A program made the position numbers and the translations under genes. From Streptomyces spectabilis (GTDB taxonomy: Bacteria; Actinomycetota; Actinomycetes; Streptomycetales; Streptomycetaceae), in contig NZ_CP023690.1 of the NCBI RefSeq assembly GCF_008704795.1, forward strand, positions 8,814,501 to 8,878,500: a DNA stretch of 64,000 bases. The letters are read 5' to 3'. Position 1 is the stretch's first letter. Each line of letters opens with the position of its first letter. This document shows, piece by piece, positions 25,322-34,509 of the stretch. A model generated the notes under the pieces. That model was not told the origin of the DNA and did no database searches. It saw only the letters and a list, made by a program, of their open reading frames with translations.

Positions 25322-26497
25322 ATGAAGACCGCGACCCCCACCGCCGCCACGACCACCACCTTGCTCACCGCGGACCAGCTCGCGCTCGTCGAGACCACCC
25401 TCGACTTCGCCGAGGAACACCTCGCCCCCCACGCCGTCACCTGGGACCAGGAGAAGCACTTCCCGGTCGACGTGCTGCGCAAGGCCGCGGACCTCGGGCT
25501 CGGCGGCGTGTACGTCGACGAGGCCGCGGGCGGCTCGGGCCTCACCCGGTCCGACGGCGTCCTCGTCTTCGAGGCGCTCGCCTCCGGCTGCCCCTCCGTC
25601 GCCGGCTATCTGTCCATCCACAACATGGTCGCCTGGATGATCGACCACTACGGCGACCGGGCCCAGCGCGCCCGCTGGCTGGGGCCGCTGACCTCCATGG
25701 ACCGGCTCGGCAGCTACTGCCTCACCGAGCCGGGCGCGGGCTCCGACGCGGCCGCCCTGAGCACCCGCGCCGAGCGCGACGGCGACGCGTACGTCCTCAC
25801 CGGCGTCAAGCAGTTCATCTCCGGCGCGGGCGCCTCCCACGTGTACGTGGTGATGGCCCGCACCGGCGGCGGCGGATCCGAGGGCGTGTCCGCGTTCGTC
25901 GTCGAACGCGACGACCCCGGCCTGTCCTTCGGCGCGAACGAGAAGAAGATGGGCTGGAACGCGCAGCCCACCCGGCAGGTCGTCCTCGACGGCGTGCGCG
26001 TGCCCGCCGACCGGCTGCTCGGCGCCGAGGGCGACGGCTTCCGCATCGCCATGAACGCCCTGAACGGCGGCCGCCTCGGCATCGCCGCCTGCTCCCTCGG
26101 CGGTGCCCGCAGCGCCCTCGACCGCAGCCTCGTCCACCTCGCGGACCGGGAGGCGTTCGGGGCCCCGCTGCTCGACGCCCAGGCGCTGCGCTTCGAGCTC
26201 GCCGACATGGCGACCGAGCTCGCGGCGGCCCGCGCCCTGGTCCGGCAGGCCGCGCAGGCCCTCGACCAGCGCGACCCGCAGGCACCGCAGCTGTGCGCCA
26301 TGGCCAAGCGGTTCGCCACCGACACCGGCCACTCCGTCGCCGACCGCGCCCTCCAACTCCACGGCGGCTACGGCTATCTGACGGAGTACGGCATCGAGAA
26401 GCTCGTCCGCGACCTGCGCGTCCACCGCATCCTGGAAGGAACCAACGAGATCATGCGTCTGATCGTGGCCCGCGGCCTCACGGGAGCGCTGCGATGA
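25322..26497 (+). CDS. Acyl-CoA dehydrogenase, probable isobutyryl-CoA dehydrogenase
   Basis: A 391-residue flavoprotein that would oxidise isobutyryl-CoA to methacrylyl-CoA. FAD contacts are in CLTEPGAGSDAAAL and KQFISGAG. The C-terminus carries QLHGGYGYLTEYGIEKL and HRILEGTNEIMR, holding the catalytic-base glutamate of the isobutyryl/short-chain branch. ATG 25322 is used; a GTG at 25310 overlapping the mmsA stop (GTGA) is also in frame. The pathway context selects isobutyryl-CoA over other short-chain substrates. Confidence 0.87.
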   Translation: MKTATPTAATTTTLLTADQLALVETTLDFAEEHLAPHAVTWDQEKHFPVDVLRKAADLGLGGVYVDEAAGGSGLTRSDGVLVFEALASGCPSVAGYLSIHNMVAWMIDHYGDRAQRARWLGPLTSMDRLGSYCLTEPGAGSDAAALSTRAERDGDAYVLTGVKQFISGAGASHVYVVMARTGGGGSEGVSAFVVERDDPGLSFGANEKKMGWNAQPTRQVVLDGVRVPADRLLGAEGDGFRIAMNALNGGRLGIAACSLGGARSALDRSLVHLADREAFGAPLLDAQALRFELADMATELAAARALVRQAAQALDQRDPQAPQLCAMAKRFATDTGHSVADRALQLHGGYGYLTEYGIEKLVRDLRVHRILEGTNEIMRLIVARGLTGALR

Positions 26498-27561
26498 CCG
26501 AGGAGCCCGTCCTGATCCGCACCGAGGGGCGCGCCGGCCACATCACCCTCAACCGGCCGCGCGCCCTGAACGCCCTCACCCACGCCATGGTCCGCGCCGT
26601 CGACGAGGCGCTGACCGCCTGGGCGGCGGACCCGGCCGTCGAGACCGTCGTCCTCACCGGCGCGGGCGAACGCGGCCTGTGCGCGGGCGGCGACATCCGG
26701 CAGATCCACGAGGACGCGCGCACCGGCGGCGGCGCGTCGGCGGACTTCTGGCGCGACGAGTACCGCCTGAACGCCCGCATCGCCCGCTACCCCAAGCCGT
26801 ACGTCGCCGTGATGGACGGCATCGTGATGGGCGGCGGCGTCGGGGTCTCCGCGCACGGCAGCGTCCGCGTCGTCACCGAGCGCTCCCGGATCGCCATGCC
26901 CGAGACCGGCATCGGCTTCGTCCCCGACGTCGGCGGCACCTACCTGCTCGGTCTCGCGCCCGGCGAACTCGGCACCCACCTGGCCCTCACCGGCGAGCCG
27001 GTGGGCGCGCGGGACGCGCTGACGTGCGGACTCGCCGACCACTTCGTCCCGGCCGCCGACCTGCCGCGCCTCGTCGCGGACCTCGCGGCAGAGCCGGTGC
27101 GCGACGTCCTCGCCCGGTACGTGACCGAGGCACCGGCCGGATCGCTCGCCGGGCAGCGGGAGTGGATCGACGCCTGCTACCCGGCCGCGACCGTCGAGGA
27201 GATCGTCGACCGGCTCCAGGCGCACGGCTCCCCGGCCGCGAAGGAGGCCGCCGAGACCCTGCTCGGGAAGTCGCCCACCGCCCTCAAGGTCACCCTCAGG
27301 GCGCTGCGCGAGGCCCGGCGGCTCGGCCCCCTGGAGCGGGTCCTGGAGCAGGAGTACCGCGTCTCCTGCGCGGCCCTCGGCTCCGCCGACCTGGTGGAGG
27401 GCATCCGCGCCCAGGTCATCGACAAGGACCGCGCCCCGCGCTGGTCCCCGGCCGCGCTCGCCGACGTCACCGGCGCCGACGTGGACCGCTACTTCCTGCC
27501 GCTCGGCGCGCGCGACCTCGCGCTCGGCGCCGGCGGCCCGGCACAGGAGGAACCGTGGTGA
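26494..27561 (+). CDS. 3-hydroxyisobutyryl-CoA hydrolase
   Basis: A 355-residue crotonase-fold enzyme releasing 3-hydroxyisobutyrate from its CoA ester. It is longer than hydratases and shows GLCAGGDIRQIHED, the oxyanion region MGGGVGVSAHGSVRVVTE and AMPETGIGFVPDVGGTYLL, a motif set specific to HIBCH-type proteins. A C-terminal helical extension ends near ADVDRYFLPLG. It starts with an ATGA overlap on the acyl-CoA dehydrogenase stop. Its end overlaps the next gene (GTGA). Confidence 0.88.
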   Translation: MTEEPVLIRTEGRAGHITLNRPRALNALTHAMVRAVDEALTAWAADPAVETVVLTGAGERGLCAGGDIRQIHEDARTGGGASADFWRDEYRLNARIARYPKPYVAVMDGIVMGGGVGVSAHGSVRVVTERSRIAMPETGIGFVPDVGGTYLLGLAPGELGTHLALTGEPVGARDALTCGLADHFVPAADLPRLVADLAAEPVRDVLARYVTEAPAGSLAGQREWIDACYPAATVEEIVDRLQAHGSPAAKEAAETLLGKSPTALKVTLRALREARRLGPLERVLEQEYRVSCAALGSADLVEGIRAQVIDKDRAPRWSPAALADVTGADVDRYFLPLGARDLALGAGGPAQEEPW

Positions 27562-28502
27562 ACCCCAGCGCACAGGACCGGCCGTGCGGCGTCGTCGCCT
27601 TCGTGGGCCTCGGCCACATGGGCGGTCCGATGGCCGCCAACCTCGTCCGGGCCGGACACCGCGTCGTGGGCCACGACCTGGTGCCTCGGGCGCTCGACGC
27701 CGCCGTCGCCGCGGGGGTCGAGGCCGCCCCCTCGGCGGTGGCCGCCGCGGCGGACGCGGACGTCGTCCTCACCATGCTCCCCGCGGGCCGTCACGTCCTC
27801 GCCCTCTACGAGGAGGAGGGCCTGCTCGCCGCGGCCCGCCCCGGCACGCTGTTCGTGGACTGCTCCACGATCGACGTAGCCGACGCCCGCGCCGCGCACG
27901 CGGCGGCCGCCGCCGCGGGGCACGCCGCCGTCGACGCCCCGGTCTCCGGCGGCGTCATGGGCGCGGAAGCGGGCACGCTCACCTTCATGGCCGGCGGCGC
28001 CGACACGGACGTCGCCCGAGCCGAGCCGCTGCTGTCCGCGATGGGCAAGAAGACCGTGCACTGCGGGCCCGCGGGCGCCGGGCAGGCCGCGAAGATCTGC
28101 AACAACATGATCCTCGGCATCTCGATGATCGCCGTGAGCGAGGCCTTCGTCCTCGGCGAGAGCCTCGGCCTGTCCCACCAGGCCCTGTACGACGTGGCGT
28201 CCACGGCGTCCGGCCAGTGCTGGGCGCTCACCACCAACTGCCCCGTGCCGGGCCCGGTCCCCGGCTCGCCCGCCAACCGCGACTACCGCCCCGGCTTCGC
28301 CGCCCCCCTGATGGCCAAGGACCTGGGCCTCGCCGCCGCCGCTATCCGCGCGGGCGAGGTGCGCGCCGAACTCGGCCTGCGCGCCGCGGAGATGTACCGG
28401 GGCTTCGCCCAAGGGCCCGGAGCCGAACAGGACTTCTCCGGGATCGTCGAGACCCTCAGGAACGAGCCCCTCAGGAATCCGGAAGGACAGGCGCATGAGT
28501 GA
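27558..28502 (+). CDS. mmsB: 3-hydroxyisobutyrate dehydrogenase
   Basis: A 314-residue NAD-dependent beta-hydroxyacid dehydrogenase producing methylmalonate semialdehyde for MmsA. Rossmann motif: [20 protein letters not shown]. Substrate loop: [19 protein letters not shown]. Catalytic Lys is in [16 protein letters not shown] 27558 is chosen: AGGAGG lies seven bases upstream and the GTGA overlap is typical of this operon. GTG 27555 is the alternative. Confidence 0.9.
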   Translation: MNPSAQDRPCGVVAFVGLGHMGGPMAANLVRAGHRVVGHDLVPRALDAAVAAGVEAAPSAVAAAADADVVLTMLPAGRHVLALYEEEGLLAAARPGTLFVDCSTIDVADARAAHAAAAAAGHAAVDAPVSGGVMGAEAGTLTFMAGGADTDVARAEPLLSAMGKKTVHCGPAGAGQAAKICNNMILGISMIAVSEAFVLGESLGLSHQALYDVASTASGQCWALTTNCPVPGPVPGSPANRDYRPGFAAPLMAKDLGLAAAAIRAGEVRAELGLRAAEMYRGFAQGPGAEQDFSGIVETLRNEPLRNPEGQAHE

Positions 28503-29301
28503 CCCCGCCGAGACCCGCACCGACGCCTACGAGACCATCCTCGTCGACCGGGCCGCCGCCCCGCGCACCGCCCTGCTCACCCTCAACCGGCCCAAGGCGC
28601 TCAACGCCCTCAACCTCCAGGTCATGCGGGAGGTCGTCGCGGCGGCGGAGGAGCTCGACCGGTCCCCGGACATCGGCTGCATCGTCCTGACCGGGTCCGC
28701 CAGGGCCTTCGCCGCGGGCGCCGACATCAAGGAGATGCGCCCGCACGGGTACATGGACATGTACCTCAGCGACTGGTTCACGGCGTGGGACCGGCTCGCC
28801 CAGCTGCGCACGCCGACGGTCGCCGCCGTGTCCGGCTACGCCCTCGGCGGCGGCTGCGAACTCGCCATGCTCTGCGACGTCCTGCTCGCCTCCGACACCG
28901 CGGTGTTCGGCCAGCCCGAGATCAAGCTGGGCGTGATCCCCGGCATCGGCGGCTCCCAGCGCCTGACCCGCGCCGTCGGCAAGGCCAAGGCCATGGAGCT
29001 GTGTCTGACCGGCCGCACCATGGACGCCGCCGAGGCCGAACGCGCCGGGCTCGTCTCCCGGATCGTCCCCGCGGAGGACCTGCTCGCCGAGGCCCTGGCG
29101 GTCGCCGAGACCGTGGCGGGCATGTCGCTCCCCGTCGCGATGATGGCCAAGGAGGCCGTGAACCGCGCCTTCGAGACCACCCTCACGGAAGGCGTCCGCT
29201 TCGAACGCAGGCTGTTCCACGCGGTGTTCGCCGTCGCGGACCAGAAGGAAGGGATGGGGGCGTTCGTGGAGAAGCGCCCGCCGGAGTTCCGCCACCGGTA
29301 G
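28495..29301 (+). CDS. Enoyl-CoA hydratase, probable methacrylyl-CoA hydratase
   Basis: A 268-residue crotonase. Both catalytic glutamates are present, in [14 protein letters not shown] and [14 protein letters not shown]; the oxyanion loop is AAGADIKEM. This would hydrate methacrylyl-CoA to 3-hydroxyisobutyryl-CoA, completing isobutyryl-CoA to propionyl-CoA together with the other four genes. It overlaps mmsB by eight bases. Last gene of the operon, followed by a hairpin within a dispersed repeat. Confidence 0.88.
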   Translation: MSDPAETRTDAYETILVDRAAAPRTALLTLNRPKALNALNLQVMREVVAAAEELDRSPDIGCIVLTGSARAFAAGADIKEMRPHGYMDMYLSDWFTAWDRLAQLRTPTVAAVSGYALGGGCELAMLCDVLLASDTAVFGQPEIKLGVIPGIGGSQRLTRAVGKAKAMELCLTGRTMDAAEAERAGLVSRIVPAEDLLAEALAVAETVAGMSLPVAMMAKEAVNRAFETTLTEGVRFERRLFHAVFAVADQKEGMGAFVEKRPPEFRHR

Positions 29302-29319
29302 CACGAGGTGGGATTGCCG

Positions 29320-29390
29320 CGACGGGCCGTGGTTCGCCTTTCGGTCCGTCGTGGCTGGGCGCGCAGTTCCCCGCGCCCCTTTCGGGGCGC
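29320..29390. repeat. Dispersed Streptomyces intergenic repeat
   Basis: The block GTCGTGGCTGGGCGCGCAGT followed by TCCCCGCGCCCCTTTCGGGG (29349-29388) is a sequence seen in many copies between genes in Streptomyces genomes (recalled, not searched). A flanking stem CGACGG/CCGTCG (29320-29325 and 29346-29351) precedes it. It sits between convergent genes, the usual setting for this element. Confidence 0.7.
29373..29390. terminator. Hairpin within the dispersed repeat
   Basis: GCGCCCC-TTTC-GGGGCGC, a perfect 7-bp stem between the convergent enoyl-CoA hydratase and HAD genes. It probably ends transcription from both sides. Confidence 0.7.
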
Positions 29391-29403
29391 ACGTCCACCG
29401 GCC

Positions 29404-30087
29404 CTAGCGTCCAGCCAGCCAGTCCACCACGGCCCGGGCCGAGAACTCCGCCTGCCCGCCCCGCACCAGGAGGTCCGCCGCGGCGAACGCCGGATCGTCC
29501 GCCTGCGCGGGGACGTAGGGAATCGCGACGCACCGCATGCCCGCGGCCTTGGCGGCCAGGGCCCCCGGCACCGCGTCCTCCAGGACCACACAGCGCTCGG
29601 GCCCGGTCCCGAGCAGCTCAGCGGCGGCCAGGAAGACGTCCGGCGCGGGCTTGCCGCGGGCGACCTGGTCGGCCGACACAAACGTCTTCAGGTACGCGTC
29701 CAGGCCCGTTCCCGCCAGAATCGCCTCGATCGCGGCGCGCGAGGAGCCCGAGGCCACGGCCATCGGCACCCCCGCCTCGTGCAGCAGCTCCACGAACGCC
29801 GCCATCTGCGGGTAGACGCGCGTGGACGTGCGGGCCAGCTCCAGATAGCGCCGGTTCTTGTCCGCGAGCAGCTCGGGGAGCGGCGCGCTCAGACCGTACA
29901 GCTCCTTCCAGCGGGCCAGGGTCTCCTGCGTGGAGATGCCCACGTACGTCTCGTGGTCCTGCCAGGTGAAGTCCGTGACGCCCTGCTCGGCGAGCAGTTG
30001 CCGTCCCGCCTCGAAGTAGTTGGGCTCGCTGTCCACGAGCGTGCCGTCGAGATCGAAGATGACCGAGGTGTCGTTCAAGGCGCTCAT
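29404..30087 (-). CDS. HAD-IA family phosphatase/phosphomutase-like hydrolase
   Basis: A 227-residue haloacid dehalogenase-like enzyme. Motif I is FDLDGTLVDSE with the nucleophile Asp and acid/base Asp; motif II is VASGSSR; motif III Lys is in ARGKPAPDVFL; motif IV is VVLEDAVPGALAAKAAG. The cap is of the C1 type between motifs I and II, as in beta-phosphoglucomutase and sugar-phosphate phosphatases. The substrate is unknown. It follows the Lrp-type gene on the same strand by 44 bases. Confidence 0.85.
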   Translation of the reverse strand: MSALNDTSVIFDLDGTLVDSEPNYFEAGRQLLAEQGVTDFTWQDHETYVGISTQETLARWKELYGLSAPLPELLADKNRRYLELARTSTRVYPQMAAFVELLHEAGVPMAVASGSSRAAIEAILAGTGLDAYLKTFVSADQVARGKPAPDVFLAAAELLGTGPERCVVLEDAVPGALAAKAAGMRCVAIPYVPAQADDPAFAAADLLVRGGQAEFSARAVVDWLAGR

Positions 30088-30131
30088 GCCCCCAGCATGC
30101 CAAGAGCGTGATCAAGCCGAAGTGGCCGCCG

Positions 30132-30623
30132 TCACTTTCTCCGGGACTCCTCGGCGGCCGCCCTGCCCACCGACTCCACGAGCGGCAGGAGCCGGTGCGG
30201 AACGCGTTCGCGCAGCGCCATCTCCGTCCGGGTGCGCACCACGCCCGGCAGCTGGATCAGCCGCTGGATCACGTCCTCCAGGTGCCCGTTGTCGCGGGCG
30301 GCCACCCGGGTCAGCAGATCGCCGCCACCGGTGATCGAGAAGGCCTCGATGATCTCCGGGACCGCGGCCAGGGCGTCCCCGACCTCGTCCAGATGCCCCT
30401 GCGTGACCTCGATGTGCACGAAGGCGAGGACCGGGTGGCCCAGGGCGGCGGGGGACAGCGAGGGTCCCGTCCCCGTGATCACCCCGTCGCGTTCCATGCG
30501 GTCCAGGCGGGCCTGGAGCGTCCCGCGCGCGATGCCGAGCACGCGCGCGTACTCCCGCACGCTGGTACGCGGCTGCTCCAGGAGCAGCCGCAGGATGCGG
30601 GTGTCCAGCTCGTCGACGGCCAC
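30132..30623 (-). CDS. Lrp/AsnC family transcriptional regulator
   Basis: A 163-residue feast/famine regulator. N-terminal HTH: LDTRILRLLLEQPRTSVREY and GIARGTLQARLDRME. C-terminal RAM domain: VLAFVHIEVTQ, ITGGGDLLTRVAARD and VVRTRTEMALRE. Start GTG 30623. It is divergent from the KimA-like permease. A CCAATGGCCCAGTGG element lies 47 bp upstream and recurs before the FUSC gene, so it may be its operator. It probably senses an amino acid. Confidence 0.88.
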   Translation of the reverse strand: MAVDELDTRILRLLLEQPRTSVREYARVLGIARGTLQARLDRMERDGVITGTGPSLSPAALGHPVLAFVHIEVTQGHLDEVGDALAAVPEIIEAFSITGGGDLLTRVAARDNGHLEDVIQRLIQLPGVVRTRTEMALRERVPHRLLPLVESVGRAAAEESRRK

Positions 30624-30669
30624 GGGCCCTTGGCCTCCCCGGTACGCGGATTGATCGCGGCCGACTGTA

Positions 30670-30684
30670 CCAATGGCCCAGTGG
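30670..30684. promoter_or_regulatory. Repeated element CCAATGGCCCAGTGG, lrp/kimA gap
   Basis: Tandem CCANTGG heptamers separated by one base. A 14/15 match, CCAATGGCTCAGTGG, is at 32819-32833. Candidate Lrp-type site. Confidence 0.5.
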
Positions 30685-30802
30685 AGCGGCAGCGCCGCGC
30701 ATCAGGACGCCCGTCGGGCGCCGCACGCGGTCCGGTACGCCGATCGGCTCTTGGCCGGGGTGGCCCCTCGGCTTCCGCGCCGGGCACCGGTGTCATGGAG
30801 CC

Positions 30803-32758
30803 ATGGCCACGACCGACCGCCCCGCGGGCGTCCCGGAACCCGTCCCGTACCGCCTGAAGCGGCTGCTGCTCGGTCCGCCTCTGGTCACTGCGCGCATCCG
30901 CAAGGAGAAGCTCGACAACCGCACCGCGCTCGGCGTACTTGCCTCGGACTGCGTCAGCTCGTCGGCGTACGGCAGCGAGGAGATACTGCGCGTCCTCGTT
31001 CCCGTCGTCGGCGTCGCCGCGTTCACCCTGCTGATGCCGGTGACCGGGGCGATCCTGCTGATCCTCGTCCTGTTGACGCTCTGCTACTGCGACGTCGTCA
31101 TGATCTACACGCGCGCGGGCGGCTCGTACGTCGTGGCCCGGGAGAACTTCGGGCCCGACGTCGCGCAGATCGCGGCCGTCGCCCTGCTCGTCGACTACGT
31201 GGTCACCGTCGCCGTGCAGGTGTCGGCGGGCACCAACGCGCTCATCTCGCTCGCGCACCTGGTCGGCGACGGCTGGACGGGCCTGGACCACCTCCAGGTG
31301 CCGTTCAGCGTCGGGATGATCCTGCTGCTCGCGTACGGCAATCTGCGCGGGCTCAGGGAAGCGGGGCGGGTCTTCGCCGTGCCCGCGTACCTGTTCATGG
31401 CGGCGGTCGGTCTGTTGCTCGTGGTCGGGCTCGTCCGCTGGGCGCTCGGTGAGCTGCCGCACGCCGACGTGCGCGCGGCGGGCGCGGTGCCGCTGGGCGA
31501 GACGGGGGACGGCTGGCTGTACGGGGCCTCGCTGTTCATGGTGTTGCGCGCCTTCGCCAACGGCGGCTCCTCGCTCACCGGGCTCGAGGCGATCTCGAAC
31601 GGCATCTCCGTGTTCCGCGAGCCCCAGGGCGCCAACGCCCGCCGCACCCTGGTCACGATGAGCTGTGTGCTCGGCGTCCTCGTGCTCGGGATCTCCTGGC
31701 TCGCGCACCTCACCCACGCGCTGCCCTACACCGACGGCACGCCCACGGTGATCGCGCAGGAGGCGCACCTCGTCTTCGGCGGTGGCTGGGCCGGGACCGC
31801 CGGACTCGTCTTCGTCCAGCTGGCCACCGCCCTGATCCTCTACACCGGGGCGAACACGCCGTTCACCGGCTTCCCCTATCTGGCGAGCTTCGTCGCCGAG
31901 GACCGCTTCCTGCCCCGGCAGCTCACCCGGCGCGGCCACCGGCTCGTCTTCTCCAACGGCATCATCTGCCTGGCGGCGGTCTCCCTGGCCCTGCTGCTCG
32001 TGACCGACGCCAATGTGGACAAGCTGGTCGCGCTCTACGCGATCGGCGTGTTCACCGCCTTCACCATGGCCGGATCCGGTCTCACCGCGTACCACCTGCG
32101 GCGACGGGAGGCGGGGCGGCTCTGGAAGATCGCCGTCAACGCGACCGCCGCCGTGGTCTCGGCGGCCGTCGTGCTGGTCTTCGCCGTCACCAAGTTCACC
32201 GAGGGCGCCTGGCTGGTCGTCGTGGTCTTCCCGCTCGGCGTGTGGGTGCTCATCCGCATCAACCGCGAGTACCGCGCCGAGGCCGCGGCCCTGGCGGCGC
32301 TGCCGCCCGCCGAGGAGGGCGACCGGCCGCGCTGGCGGCGGCACGTGGTGCAGATCCTGGTGGACGCCTTCGACCCGGCCGTCTTCCAGGCGCTGCGGTA
32401 CGCGCACGAGATCCGTCCCGACGAGGTGCGGGCCGTGCACGTCGCCGTCGACGGCCCGCGCGCGCGACGCCTCGCGGCACGCTGGGCGGAGAGCCGGGCG
32501 ACGGACGTGCCGCTGGAACTCGTCGACTGCCAGGACCGGCGCCTGGAGCGGGCCCTCATCGACCACGCGGCCGGGACCACGGCCGACGGCGACACCGCGC
32601 TGACCCTGCTCATCCCGCACCGCGCCTACCGCACCACCCTCGGCCGGCTGCTGCACCGCGGCGGCGGAGAACGCCTGGCCCACGCCCTGGAAGGCCTGCC
32701 GTCGGTGGCCGTCACGGTGCTGCCGTACGCCGTGCCGGTACCGGGAAAGCCCCGCTGA
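30803..32758 (+). CDS. APC-superfamily permease, KimA-like potassium importer
   Basis: A 651-residue membrane transporter with about 12 helices in the first 470 residues and a soluble C-terminal alpha/beta (USP-like) domain that begins near VVQILVDAFDPAVFQALRYA. The entry helix ALGVLASDCVSSSAYGSEEI matches KimA (formerly YdaO), an H+/K+ symporter, more than amino-acid permeases. Helix 3 region reads YTRAGGSYVVARENFG. KimA proteins bind c-di-AMP in the cytosolic domain in Firmicutes; whether this one does is unknown. No ydaO riboswitch is seen upstream. Confidence 0.78.
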   Translation: MATTDRPAGVPEPVPYRLKRLLLGPPLVTARIRKEKLDNRTALGVLASDCVSSSAYGSEEILRVLVPVVGVAAFTLLMPVTGAILLILVLLTLCYCDVVMIYTRAGGSYVVARENFGPDVAQIAAVALLVDYVVTVAVQVSAGTNALISLAHLVGDGWTGLDHLQVPFSVGMILLLAYGNLRGLREAGRVFAVPAYLFMAAVGLLLVVGLVRWALGELPHADVRAAGAVPLGETGDGWLYGASLFMVLRAFANGGSSLTGLEAISNGISVFREPQGANARRTLVTMSCVLGVLVLGISWLAHLTHALPYTDGTPTVIAQEAHLVFGGGWAGTAGLVFVQLATALILYTGANTPFTGFPYLASFVAEDRFLPRQLTRRGHRLVFSNGIICLAAVSLALLLVTDANVDKLVALYAIGVFTAFTMAGSGLTAYHLRRREAGRLWKIAVNATAAVVSAAVVLVFAVTKFTEGAWLVVVVFPLGVWVLIRINREYRAEAAALAALPPAEEGDRPRWRRHVVQILVDAFDPAVFQALRYAHEIRPDEVRAVHVAVDGPRARRLAARWAESRATDVPLELVDCQDRRLERALIDHAAGTTADGDTALTLLIPHRAYRTTLGRLLHRGGGERLAHALEGLPSVAVTVLPYAVPVPGKPR

Positions 32759-32802
32759 CCTGCGGACACGCTGGCCCGATGGCCTGTTCACGGCCGAATA
32801 TG

Positions 32803-32833
32803 AGGACGTCAAAGTATGCCAATGGCTCAGTGG
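32803..32833 (+). promoter_or_regulatory. Shared motifs upstream of the FUSC gene
   Basis: AGGACGTCAAAGTAT (32803-32817) is a 14/15 match to the motif before the cobalamin riboswitch (23443-23457), immediately followed by CCAATGGCTCAGTGG (32819-32833), a match to the lrp/kimA element. It likely contains the FUSC promoter. Confidence 0.5.
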
Positions 32834-32887
32834 ATCAAGGCCAGGTTGAGCCAACGGGCCTGTTGATGATGTGATGTACCGGTCGAT

Positions 32888-32915
32888 GGCGCTGCGGATC
32901 CCGCGGCGCCTTTTT
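32888..32915 (+). terminator. Intrinsic terminator with T-tract upstream of the FUSC gene
   Basis: GGCGCTGCGG-ATC-CCGCGGCGCC gives a 10-pair stem (one G-T) followed by TTTTT. This is the only classic U-tract terminator noticed in the window. It lies 129 bases after kimA and 55 before the FUSC start, downstream of the candidate FUSC promoter motifs, so it could be the kimA terminator or an attenuator. Confidence 0.8.
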
Positions 32916-32970
32916 CATGCGGGCGTATCCGCGCGGAGGCGCGCGGGTGCGGGAAGGAGCGGACACGCAG

Positions 32971-34479
32971 GTGCTGAAGAGAGCCTTCGTCGCGCCGGAT
33001 CCGGGACTGCTGCGGCTGCGCAGCGCGAGCCGGGCCGTGCTCGGCATCGGAGCGGCCGTCGCCCTGTGCGGCCTCGTCGGGCACTCGCTCGTCGCGGCCA
33101 TCATCGGCGGCCTCGCCGCGCTGCTCGCGCTCTTCACCGTCCTGGACCCGACCGTGCGCGGCCAGGCCGGGACCACGGCGCTGCTGCCCGTCGTCGGCCT
33201 CCCGGTGCTCGCTCTCGCGGCCGCGCTGCACGACTACCCGCTGGTGCGGGACGCGGCCTTCCTCGCGGTGACGGGCCTCGGCGTGTACGCGCGCCGGTGG
33301 GGCCCGCGCGGGCACTCGCTCGGCGTGTTCGCGTTCATGATGTTCTTCGCGGCGCAGTTCCTGCACGCGCGGACCGGCCAGCTGCCCGAGCTGTTCGCGG
33401 CCATCCTGCTGTCCGTGTGCGCGGCCGCCGCCGTCCGGTTCGGCGTCTGGTGCTACGAGCGCGGCCTCCCGCCCGCGGCGGCGCCGGCGCCCCTCGCGGC
33501 CACCGGGCTCGCCCGGACGACCACCCGGCAGGCGATTCAGGCCACCGCGGGCGCGGCCTTCGCGCTCGCCCTGGGGCAGATGCTGTCGCAGGAGCGCTGG
33601 TACTGGGCGGTCGGTGCCACCTGGTGGGTGTTCGTGAACACCACCTCGCGCGGCGAGACGCTGGTGCGCGGCTTCCGGCGGTTCCTGGGCACCGCGATCG
33701 GGATCGCGCTCGGCTTCGTCCTGGCCGTGCCGCTGCACACGGAGCCGGTCGCCGCCGCCGTCATCGTGGCCGTCTGCGTCTTCGGGATCTTCTACACCGC
33801 CGCCGTCTCGTACACGTGGATGATGCTGGCGGTGACCGTGATGGCGAGCATGCTCTACGGGCTCCTCGGCGTGCTCGATCCGGCGCTGCTCGCCCTGCGG
33901 GTCGGCGAGACCGCCGTCGGTGCCCTCGGCGCCGCGCTCGCGGTCCTGCTTGTGCTGCCCGTCACCACCCACGCCGTCACCGACGGGTGGATCCAGCGGG
34001 CGCTGCGCTGTGTCCACGCCTGCACCGCCGAGGCCGCCGCCCGGCTGCGCGGCACGGCGGACGCCGACCCGGCCCCGCACGTCGCCGAGCTCGAGGCGCT
34101 GCTCGGCCGGGTGCGGCTCTCGCTAGCCCCGCTGCTGCACCCGCTCAACCCGCTGCTCGCCCGCAAGGAGCGGGCGCGACGGGTCCTGGCCCTCCTCGAC
34201 GACTGCGCGCGCGAGGTCCGCGGCCTCGCCTCGATCGCCGCCGACGCGGAGGCCTCGCACGACGACCGCCTCACCGCGGCGTGCTGGCGCGTGGAGGCCG
34301 CCGTGGAGGCGCTGACCGCGCCCGAGGCCGCGACGGGGCGCAGGCCCGACGCCGCGGCCCCGGCCCACTCAGGGGTGGTCGAAGGCGCGCTCGCCCACGT
34401 GCACGGCCTGGAGCAGGCCCTGGCGCAGCTCGCCGAACCGCTCCAGGCCCCCGGCCGGGCGCGGCTGAGCGGCGGGTGA
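32971..34479 (+). CDS. FUSC family membrane protein
   Basis: A 502-residue protein with two sets of about five to six N-terminal helices (for example VALCGLVGHSLVAAIIGGLA and the QERWYWAVGATWWVFVNTTS pair with following helices) and a soluble C-terminal half rich in helices, resembling aromatic-acid efflux (AaeB/FUSC/YccS) proteins. GTG 32971 is chosen because GAAGGAGCGG lies at correct spacing; the ATG at 32917 abuts the terminator T-tract. Role unknown, perhaps export of aromatic acids. Confidence 0.75.
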   Translation: MLKRAFVAPDPGLLRLRSASRAVLGIGAAVALCGLVGHSLVAAIIGGLAALLALFTVLDPTVRGQAGTTALLPVVGLPVLALAAALHDYPLVRDAAFLAVTGLGVYARRWGPRGHSLGVFAFMMFFAAQFLHARTGQLPELFAAILLSVCAAAAVRFGVWCYERGLPPAAAPAPLAATGLARTTTRQAIQATAGAAFALALGQMLSQERWYWAVGATWWVFVNTTSRGETLVRGFRRFLGTAIGIALGFVLAVPLHTEPVAAAVIVAVCVFGIFYTAAVSYTWMMLAVTVMASMLYGLLGVLDPALLALRVGETAVGALGAALAVLLVLPVTTHAVTDGWIQRALRCVHACTAEAAARLRGTADADPAPHVAELEALLGRVRLSLAPLLHPLNPLLARKERARRVLALLDDCAREVRGLASIAADAEASHDDRLTAACWRVEAAVEALTAPEAATGRRPDAAAPAHSGVVEGALAHVHGLEQALAQLAEPLQAPGRARLSGG

Positions 34480-34483
34480 GCCC

Positions 34484-34503
34484 GCCCGGCACGGGAGCCG
34501 GGC
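34484..34503. terminator. Hairpin between FUSC and phytase genes
   Basis: GCCCGGC-ACGGGA-GCCGGGC, a 7-bp stem between convergent stops. Confidence 0.6.
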
Positions 34504-34509
34504 ACGCCG

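Noticed and set aside
30624..30802. Search for a ydaO (c-di-AMP) riboswitch before the KimA-like gene
   Set aside because: The conserved ydaO core was not found in the 179-bp gap.
32917..32970. ATG 32917 as FUSC start
   Set aside because: It directly follows the terminator T-tract with no ribosome site; GTG 32971 has a good one.
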